Shown here in pieces: positions 56,211-64,000 of a stretch of 64,000 nucleotides of DNA. How positions within the stretch are numbered: position 1 is the first letter of the stretch; every line of letters starts with the position of its first letter. This DNA comes from Sweltsa coloradensis (taxonomy: Eukaryota; Arthropoda; Insecta; Plecoptera; Chloroperlidae). Where the stretch lies: positions 99,529 to 163,528 of the forward strand of contig JAMZAV010001292.1 in NCBI GenBank assembly GCA_024449915.1, written 5' to 3'. Both the position numbers and the translations under genes were made by a program. The notes under the pieces are model-generated. The model saw only the letters and a program-made list of their open reading frames with translations, had not been told where the DNA came from and searched no databases.

Positions 56211-56262
56211 CTCCCCCCCCCCCCCCCCCCCCAAAAGGCCAGGCTAGATCCGCCCCTTGATT
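56211..56262 (-). mobile_element. hAT-like terminus with C-run
   Basis: On the minus strand, CAAGGGGCGGATCTAGCCTG+G is followed by a ~20-base G-run, the same layout as the left end of the hAT element at 3691. The other end was not found within the region, so only a fragment is claimed. Confidence 0.45.
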
Positions 56263-56478
56263 TATGAGGCATAATTAATATTGTGTACCAATCGCCATCT
56301 CGATTATTTATTTCATAAACATGAAAATGTGGACCGTATCAACGCAAGAAGATAAAAAGTGTTTACTGTTTACCATTAGGGCCTTGCAAGTATTTCATTT
56401 AATTTAATTGAACGAGTGAGCGTAGCGAACGTAGTGATTTCCATTCGACTTAAACACGGCCCTAATTGTTTTTCTGCG

Positions 56479-56481
56479 TGC

Positions 56482-56515
<34 letters not shown>
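56479..56515 (+). repeat. (TG)n microsatellite
   Basis: GCGTGCGTGCGTG followed by about 13 TG dinucleotides. Confidence 0.9.
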
Positions 56516-56518
<3 letters not shown>

Positions 56519-56954
56519 TTGAAAATCAGCCGAATCGCTGAACAGATTGCGCTGAAATTTTAAACAGACATCCGGTACGAGTTATGAGAACTGCTAACAA
56601 AATCAGCAAGATTCATTGCGATTTAAACCTACAAGAAATGATAAACTGAAAAATAGACATCCATGTTTAGGAATTATTTTAACGACAATGTTTTAGATTT
56701 TGAAAAGATATTTTTTGTTTGTTTTTCGCCTGGCCGTGTAATGCCGTGCCCATGCAAGGTCTGTCGAATGTTGGACGTCAAGGTACCCCCAAATTCCGCT
56801 CGTAGATTGAGTAAACCTTGCAATATTTTTCACGTATTTCGTACTGGCTATGTTTACCATAGTAGGCCCTATTGCCACAGATGATGGACTACACTGCGTT
56901 ATATGAATTTCAAAACATGTTTAATTATTTTTTTAATACAATCTAGAAATAAAA

Positions 56955-57040
56955 TCTTCCCGACCAGGGGATTGAACCCACGTCTCCCACATTTCGGCTA
57001 CAAGGGCGCTTTAGCCAACTAGACTAGGAAAACGCCAAAG
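56955..57040 (-). repeat. tRNA-like sequence or SINE head
   Basis: On the minus strand, TAGTCTAGTTGGCTAAAGCG is an A-box/D-arm-like segment and GTGGGTTCAATCCCC is a B-box/T-arm. Spacing is tRNA-like, but the acceptor arms do not pair, so a tRNA pseudogene or SINE is more likely than a tRNA gene. Confidence 0.5.
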
Positions 57041-57398
57041 TCGTAGTTAGACGAGTGAGCGAGTCATGTGGTGAGTACCCGGGAACATTTGATTTAGTTT
57101 GATAATTATATTCGTATAAATAATAGGGTATTGGTGGAAATCACTGTGCCGGAGGTTGCTGTTGCTGGCAGTCTTCAACTGAATATTCCGTGTGACTGCC
57201 GGTCTTGCTTAATGGTAGATTGTTGGTCCGGGAGTTGTGTAAAAGTTTAGGCCATAGTTTAGGCCAAAATGCTCCCACTGTAGCCTATGATAGGCTATAG
57301 GGAGGCCTAAGGTAAGAGGAAGAAAAGAAATGTTACCGGGTACTCAACACATGGCTCACTCACTCGTCCAACAACGACTTTGGCGTTTCCCTAGTTTA
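57018..57398. repeat. ~70-bp inverted repeat around a ~240-bp loop
   Basis: CTAGACTAGGAAAACGCCAA and onwards to GTACCCGGGAACATTT (57018-57090) is complemented by AAATGTTACCGGGTACTC... to GGCGTTTCCCTAG (57328-57398), with GACGAGTGAGCGAG inside. The left arm overlaps the tRNA-like sequence's end. Confidence 0.65.
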
Positions 57399-57482
57399 TT
57401 AATAACCTGTATCTTGCAGTGCGTTCATTATTATCCCACAGGCCCCAACACCAGCCAAATTTGTGTAAACAGTCTTGTCAAT

Positions 57483-57647
57483 GGTTGTCAATACAATGAG
57501 GACGCTCCACCACACGGTTGTCAATACAATGAGGACGCTCCACCACACGGTTGTCAATACAATGAGGACGCTCCACCACACGGTTGTCAATACAATGAGG
57601 ACGCTCCACCACACGGTTGTCAATACAATGAGGACGCTCCCCCACGT
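57483..57647 (+). repeat. 33-bp tandem repeat, five units
   Basis: Five copies of a 33-bp unit starting GGTTGTCAATACAATGAGGA. The first four are identical; the fifth has CCCCCACG in place of CCACCACAC. Because 33 is a multiple of three, both strands stay open (reading GCQYNEDAPPH on +), which explains the 165-codon frame. There is no sign of a real protein. Confidence 0.9.
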
Positions 57648-57649
57648 GT

Positions 57650-57830
57650 GTGGCGTTATGTTGCGTTATGTTGCGTTATGTCGTTATGTGGCGTTATGTG
57701 GCGTTATGTGGCGTTATGTGGCGTTATGTGGTTATGTCATTATGTGGCGTTATGTGGCGTTATGTGGTTATGTTGCGTTATGTGGCGTTATGTGGCGTTA
57801 TGTTGCGTTATGTGGTTTTGTCGTTAAGTG
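57650..57830 (+). repeat. GTGGCGTTAT 10-mer satellite, left block
   Basis: Tandem GTGGCGTTAT with variants GTGGTTAT, GTTGCGTTAT and GTCGTTAT. It is continuous with the block after the hAT insertion at 57831. Confidence 0.9.
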
Positions 57831-58335
57831 CAGTGTTGGGTAGGAACTTTTAAAAAAGAACGCGTTCCTAGGAACGCGTTTCTTTATCGGGAACTTTGTA
57901 AGGAACGCGTTCCATTTTTAGTTGGAGGAACTTTCAACACAAAAGTTACAAATTTTGGGTAACTTTTAATAAAGTTTTAGAAGTTCCTTACACTCTTAGA
58001 GATGACAAAACCCATCATGCCTCTACATCTGAAAACGGATTTAGCTGATACAGATATGAAAAGTGGTTGATAAAAAACAGTAGCATATCATTTTTAGAAG
58101 GCATAACCTCGATTAATGAACCTGTCATATTTTCTAGCGACGAAACGGCTAAAAAATCGCGACCTAAATTCCATGTAGGCCCCTACCATAATTTATCTGA
58201 TAAAGGAACTTTTTATCAGGAACTCAAAAGTTCCTTTTCGTGTGTAAAGGAACTGTAACTTTTAAAAGTTCTCTTTGAAGGCCAAGTAACTTTACTTTTA
58301 AAAGTTCCTTTTTTTCGGGAACTTACCCAACACTG
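57831..58335. mobile_element. Non-autonomous hAT element with perfect 8-bp duplication
   Basis: Starts CAGTGTTGGGTAGGAAC and ends GAACTTACCCAACACTG. GTTAAGTG occurs exactly on both sides (57823-57830 and 58336-58343). The interior is full of AGGAACTTTT/AAAAGTTCCT motifs and GGAACGCGTTCC palindromes. It interrupts the 10-mer satellite, which resumes directly afterwards, so it is younger than the satellite. A 63-codon frame inside (58067-58258) is not recognised. Confidence 0.9.
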
Positions 58336-58343
58336 GTTAAGTG

Positions 58344-58810
58344 GCGTTATGTGGCGTTATGTGGCGTTAAGTGGCGTTATGTGGCGTTATGTGACGTGAT
58401 GTTGCGTTATGTGGTTATGTCGTTATGTGGCGTTATGTGGCGTTATGTGGCTATGGCGTTATGTGGTTATGCCGTTATGTGGCGTTATGTGGCGTTATGT
58501 GGAGGTTTGTGGCGTTATGTGGCGTTATGTTGTTATGTCGCGTTATGTGGCGTTACTTTGCGATATGTGGTAATGTCGCGTTATGCAGCGTTATGTGGCA
58601 TTATGTCGTTATGCCGTTAAGTGGCGTTTTGTGGCGTTATGTAGCGTTATGTAGCGTTATGTGGCGTTATGTGTTTATGTCGTTATGATGCGTTATGTGG
58701 TTATGTCGTTATATAGCGTTATGTGGCGTTTATGGCGTTATGTGGCGTTATGTGTTGCGTTATGTGGTTATGTCGTTATGTGGCGTTATGTGGTTTTGTC
58801 TTTAAGGGAG
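58344..58810 (+). repeat. GTGGCGTTAT 10-mer satellite, right block
   Basis: Dense array of the 10-mer with 8-bp (GTGGTTAT, GTCGTTAT) variants. All frames stay open for long distances because 10-mers cycle through three frames every 30 bp; the resulting peptides (WRYVALCGVM-like) are artefacts. Confidence 0.9.
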
Positions 58811-61800
58811 GTTTGTGGCGTTATGTGGCGTTTTTTTTATGGGGTTTGTGGGGGTTTTTGTTTTTGGGGTATTGGGGTTTGGGGGTTTTGGTTTTTGTGG
58901 TTTTTGGCGTTATGTGGTTTTGTGGCGTTGTGGTTTTTTTTTTTGGGGTATGGCGTTATTGGGGTTTTTGGGTTTTGTGGGTTATGTTTATTGGGGTTAT
59001 TGGTTTGTTCGTTTTTGAGTATTTTGGGGTTTTGGGGTTTTGTCGTTTTTGGGGGTTATTGGTTTATGTGGCGTTATGTTTTTGGTTTTTGGTATGTCGT
59101 TATGGGGTTATGTTGCGATGTGCATGTGGCGTTATGTGCGTTTTTTTGAAAGTTATTGGGTTTTCGGGTTTTGTGGTTACGTTATTGGGTTTTGGGGTTA
59201 TGTGGTTTGTGGCCTATGGGCGTTTGTTTTTGTTTTGCGTTTTTTGGCGTTATGTGGGGTTTTTGGGTTAGCCCTTAAATCGGGGTTTGTTTGTATTTTT
59301 TGGGGGTAGGGTTTTGTTTGTCGTTTTTTGGGGTTTTGTGGGTTTGCCGTTATGTGCGTATGGTTATGCCCTATGTGGTTTTTTGCGTTATGTGGCGTTT
59401 TGGGCGTTTTTTTTGGGTTTTTGGGGTTTTGTGGTTTGTGGGGTTATGTGGGGTATGTTGGTTTGGGTTATGGTTTTGTGGGTTGGGTTTTTGTGGGTTT
59501 TGTTTTGGCGTTGGGGTTTTTGCGTTTTTGTGGTAGTTTTTTTTTTGGCGTATGGGGTTATGTTGCGTTATGGGTTTTTCTTTGGCGTTTTTTGGGGTTT
59601 TTGGGGTTTTCTTTTGGCGTTTTGGGCGTTTTTGTGGCGTTATGTTGCGTTATGTTGGGGTTTTGCGTTTGGGGTTTTTGGGTTTTTTTTTTTGTTATTG
59701 TTGGCGTTAAGGGCGTTTTTTTGGGGTTTGGGTTTTGTTTTATGTGGTTTGGTTAATGTGCGTTTGTGGGTTTTTGGGAATGGGGTTTTGTTTTTTTTGG
59801 GTTTTTATTTTGGTTTTGGTTTTGGGTTTTGGCGTTATGTGGGGTTATGTTTTATTGGGTTATGTTTGTGCTTTGGGGTTATTCCTTATGTGGTTTCGTA
59901 TGTGGTTTTTGCGTATTTTTTGGGTTTTGTAGTTTTTGGCGTTTGTCCTTATGTGTTTTGGGTTTTTTTGTTATGGGGGGGTTTTGTGGGTTAGTGGCCC
60001 TTATGTGGTTTTGCCTTTGTGGTTTATGTGGGTAAAATGCGTTTGTTGCTATGGCGTTTGGGTTTTGGCGTTTGTTCTTATTGGTTATGTCGTTATGTGG
60101 CGTTATGTGGTTATGTCTTATGTGGTTTGGGTTTTGTGGGTTTGGTTATGTGCTTTTGTGGGTTTGTGGGTTAGGGCTTTTTGGTTTTTGGGTTTTTTGG
60201 GGGTGGGGGGGGGGTTTTTTGGTTATGTGGGTTTTCGTTAGTGGCGTTTTGTGTTATGTCTTTGTTTTAGGTTATGGGTATTGCGTTATGCGTTTTTTTG
60301 GTTTGGGGGTTTTTTGGCGTTTAAATTTTTCGTTATTGGGTTTTTCTTAAGTCGTTTGTGGGGTTATGTGGGTATTTTTTTATGCCCTTATTGGTTTTTT
60401 GGTTTGTTTATGTGGGTTTTTTGGCGTTATGTGGGTTACCCTTGTGCGTTATTGGCGTTATGTGGGGGGTTTTTTTTTTTTTGGCGTTATGTGCGTTTTG
60501 TTGTTATGGCCTTTTGTGGCGTTTTGGCTTATTGGCGTTATGGCGTTATGTGTTTTTTGGGGTTGTGGCGTTTTGGGGTTTTGTTGCGTTTTTTTGGTTT
60601 TGTTTTGTTTGTTTTATGTGGCGTTTATGTTGCGTTTTTGTTTTTGTGTTTTGCTTTTGTGGGCGTTTTTGGGGGTTTTTGGGTTTTTTGCGTTATGGGT
60701 TATGTTTTGGCTTTAAAAGGGGTTATTGGGCGTTTTGGGGGTTTTGGGTTTTCGTTTTTGGCTTGGGGTTTGGGGTTTTGTTTTCGTTTTATATGTCGTT
60801 ATGTGGCGTTTTGTGGTTTGTGGCGTGATGTTGCGTTATGTTGGTTTTTGTGGTTATTTGCGTTTTGTGCTGGTTTTTGTTGTCGTTATGGGCGTTATGT
60901 GGTTGTCGTTATGTTTGGGGTTATGTGGTTTTGTTCTTTAAGTGCATTATGTGGCGTTTTATGTGGCCCATATGTGGTTATGGGCCCTTAAATGGCCCTT
61001 ATGTAGCGTTATGTGGCGTAATGAGGCGTTATAAAGGTCATGTCGTTATGTAGCGTTATGTGGCATTTATTAGTTATGTTTCCCCTATGTCGCGTTATGT
61101 GGTTATGTCGTGATGTGGCATTTTGTGGTTATGTCGATATGTGGCGTTATGTGGTTATGTCCTCATGTGGTGTTATGTGGTTTTGTCGTTACGTAGCGTT
61201 ATGTGGTTATGTCGTAATGTGGCGTAATGTGGCGTTGTTGTGGTTATGTCGTGTGTGGCGTTTTGTGGCGTTTGTGGGGGGTGCGTTATTGGCGGTCTTG
61301 GTTTTTGCGGTTATGTGGCGTTTTTGTGGCGTAAGGAGCGTTATGTGGCGTTATGTGGTTATGGGGTTATGTGGCGAAATGTGGTTATGTCGTTATGTGG
61401 CGTTATGTGGCGTTATGTGGTTATGTCGTTATGTGGCGTTATGTGGCTTTATGTGGCGTTATGTATTAATTTGGCATTATGTGGTTATGTCGTTATGTGA
61501 AGTTATGTTGGCTTATGTTGGCGGTTTTGTTTGGCGTTATGTAGCGTTATTTGAAGTTATTGGGGAGGGTTTTTGGCTTTTTTTTGTGGCGTTATGTGCG
61601 TATGTGGGTATTTGCGTTATGTGGGTTTGGTGCGTTATGTGGCGTTTATGTGGGGGTTTTTAGTGGTGGGTATTTAATCGCGTTATTTGTTTTGTTCGTT
61701 ATGTGGCGGTATGTGGCGTTATGTGGTTTGGTTATGGCGTTGTTTTTTTTGCCGTTATTTGCCCTAGGGGTTAGTGATTTCGTTTTATGTGGTTATGGTT

Positions 61801-63836
61801 ATGTGGCGTTGTTTTGGCGTTTTGTAGCGTTATGTTTGGTTATGGCGTTATGTGGCGTAATGTTGGGGTTATGTGCGTTTGTTATGTGCGTTATGTGGTT
61901 ATGCTTATGTGGCGTTTAAAGGTTTATTTTTGGTTAATGGGGGGTTTTTTTATTGCGTTATGTGGCGTTATGTTTCGTTATGTTGCGTTTTTTGTCGAAA
62001 GTGGCGTTATGTTTCGTTATGTGGGGTTATGTGCATTATGTGTTTGCGTTAAATGGCGTTTTTTGTGTTTATGTTTTTTTGCTTTGTTTTTGCTTTGGGT
62101 TTTTGTTTTTTTTTTTGGTTATGTTGCGTTTTGTTTGCGTTATGTGGCGTATGTGGCGTTATGTTTATTTGTGGTTTGTGTTAAGTGGCGTTATGTGGAG
62201 GTTTGTGGCGTTATGTGGTTTGTGTCGTTATGTCGTTTGTTAAAGTGGTTGTTATGTGGGTTAGTGGTTTGCCGTTATGTGCGTTATGTGGTTATGTTGG
62301 GGGTTTATGGGGCGTTGTGGGGTTGTGTCGTTATGTGGGGTTATGTGGGGTATGTGGCGTTATGTGGGGTTATTTTTGCGTTAGGGGGTTATTTTCGTAA
62401 TGTGGCGTTATTGTTTTGTCGTTTTGCGTTATGTGGCGTTTTGTTTGGGGGTTATGTGCGTTCTTTTTGGTTTTGTTTGGCGTTATGTGCGTTATGGGTT
62501 TGGGCGTTATGTGGCGTTATGTGGCGTTATGTCGTTATGTCGTAATGTGGCGTTATGTGGTTATGGTTATGCGTTATGTGGTTATGTGGTTATGTGGTTA
62601 TGTTGGGTTTTGGTTTTTTGCGTTATGTGCGTTATGTGGGTTATGTTGTGTTATGTGGCTTATGTTTTTGGTTATGTTTTCGTTAATGGGCGTTTTGTGG
62701 GTTATGTGCGGTTTTTGTGGCGTTATGGCGTTATGGTGCGTGTGGTTATGGTCGTTTTGTTATGGCGTTTGTGGTTTGTCGTTAGTGGGGTTATGTGGGG
62801 TTTTGTGGGGGTGGCGTAAAGTGCGTTTGGGTTAGTGGGGTTTTGGCGTTTTGTGGGGTTATTGGTTATGGCGTTATTTTTGGCGTTGTGGTTTGGGTTA
62901 TGTCGTTATGCGTAAAGGGCGTTATTGGGTTTTGGCGTTTTTGGGGTATGTGGTTATTTGGCGTTATTTCAAAGTGGTTATGCGTTATTGTGGCGTTAGG
63001 GTTATGTCTTATGTGGTTTTATAAAATGGGGTTATGTGGGGGTTTTGCCTTTTGTCGTTATTGGCGTTTGTGGAGGGTTTGTGGGTTTGGGGGTTTTGTT
63101 TGGGGTTTTGGGTTTGTGTTTGTCGTTTGTGGGTTTGGGTTTTTTTTGGTTTTTGGGGTTATGTGGTTATGCGTATGTGCGTTATTGGCGTTAGTGGATG
63201 TTGGGTTATTGGCGTTATGTTGTTTGGGGTTATGTGGTTAGTGGTTTTTTGGCGTATGTGGGGTATGTGGATTATGTTTGGGTTTGTGGGGGTTTTGCGT
63301 TTTTGGCTTTTGGGCGTTTTTGCTTATTGGTTAGGTCGTTATGTGGCGTTAGTGGCGATGTGCGTTTGGGGTTAGTTTCGGGTTTGTTTTGGGTTTTGTC
63401 GTATGTGGCGTTATTGGCTTATGTTGCGTTATTATTAAATTTTGGGGTATGTTTTTAAATTTTTTTGTGGGTTATGTCTTATGTGGCGGATGGGCGTTAT
63501 GTGGGGTTTTTGGGATGTTGCGTTTGTTTGGCGTTATTGGTATGGGCGTTATGTTGGTATGTGGGTTTGTCGTTAGTGGCGTTATGTGGGTTTTTGGGTT
63601 TTCGTTATGGGTTTTGCGTTTTTTTTGGTTTTTCTTAGTGGGGTTTGTGGGTTATTGGTTTGGTTATTTGGGAGTTATGGGTTATGGGCCCTTTTGTGGT
63701 TACGTTTGGGCGTTTTTGGGGGGGGGGGGGGGGGGGTTTTTTTTTTTTTTTTTTTTTTTTGGGAGTTTTTTTGTTTGGCGTTTTGTGGCATTTTTATTGT
63801 TTTGGGTTATGGGCGTTTTTAAAAAAAAAAAAAAAA

Positions 63837-63911
<75 letters not shown>

Positions 63912-64000
63912 GGTTTTGGCGTTAAAGTGGCGTTATGTGGTTATTTGGTTTTTTTTTGGGGGGGGTTTTGGGGTGGGGGGCGTTTTTGTGGGGGTTTTGT
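58811..64000 (+). repeat. Degenerate G/T-rich satellite with long homopolymers
   Basis: Five kilobases of almost only G and T on the + strand, interspersed with recognisable GGCGTTATGTGG units (clearest at about 61330-61500, 62490-62600). Toward the end it has a 19-G run (63718-63736), a 24-T run (63737-63760), then 20 A (63821-63840) followed by 70 T (63841-63910). Either the satellite degenerated with strong strand bias, or the consensus is error-rich near a contig end. Frames up to 252 codons occur but have no protein character. Confidence 0.8.

Noticed and set aside
57483..57647. 33-bp repeats considered as a CRISPR array
   Set aside because: The units are directly adjacent with no spacers, and the context is eukaryotic.
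57330..57827. 165-codon frame containing five GCQYNEDAPPH repeats
   Set aside because: It is a by-product of a 33-bp DNA repeat; the opposite strand is open too, and it runs into the 10-mer satellite.
59287..62545. Open frames of 235, 246 and 252 codons (59287-59994, 60251-60991, 61787-62545)
   Set aside because: They are Phe/Gly/Val/Trp/Leu-only translations of G/T-rich satellite, with several frames open at once and no start context or domain.

Overview
This is a nuclear window from an animal, most likely an arthropod. The clearest clue is a run of pure (TTAGG)n, the arthropod telomere unit, at about 15.8 kb. hAT relics, LINE 3' ends, tRNA-derived SINEs, TTAA-flanked repeats and spliceosomal-looking GT/AG sites also fit an intron-rich eukaryote. 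I cannot name the species. No intact protein-coding gene is visible: apart from transposon fragments, the open frames are short, made of repeats, or shadows of inverted repeats.

Layout. 1-2.5 kb is a diverged ~450-bp tandem repeat with AT microsatellites. 2.8-15.7 kb is packed with DNA transposons (a 700-bp foldback, two hAT elements, TIR elements), a large inverted array of ~250-bp units, a G-run hairpin array, and one small GC-rich promoter-like island near 12.4 kb. 15.80-15.97 kb is interstitial (TTAGG)n.

16.7-51.3 kb is the most interesting part. One exon-like module was copied many times on the + strand. At least twelve copies carry a long hairpin with an 11-nt loop (seven of one arm type, one of them broken; five of a second type, again one broken). 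The arms have diverged between copies while pairing is largely kept, including two-sided compensatory changes. The hairpins sit between sequences that resemble 3' and 5' splice sites, next to further duplicated exon-like blocks and ~32-nt microexon-like blocks. I read this as a tandemly expanded, spliced non-coding RNA locus carrying precursor-microRNA-like hairpins. It is interrupted by later transposon insertions, several of which can be dated relative to the duplications because an empty paralogous site lies in the same window.

A ~620-bp family flanked by TTAA occurs about ten times between 4.4 and 55.5 kb. Two copies carry 5'-truncated LINE insertions. A Helitron/Helentron-like family occurs three times. 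53-57.4 kb holds SINE copies, simple repeats and a foldback.

57.48-64 kb is satellite: a 33-bp repeat, then a GTGGCGTTAT 10-mer array holding a clean hAT element with a perfect 8-bp target duplication, then about 5 kb of almost purely G/T sequence ending in very long homopolymers. That last stretch may be a degenerate satellite or a low-quality contig end.
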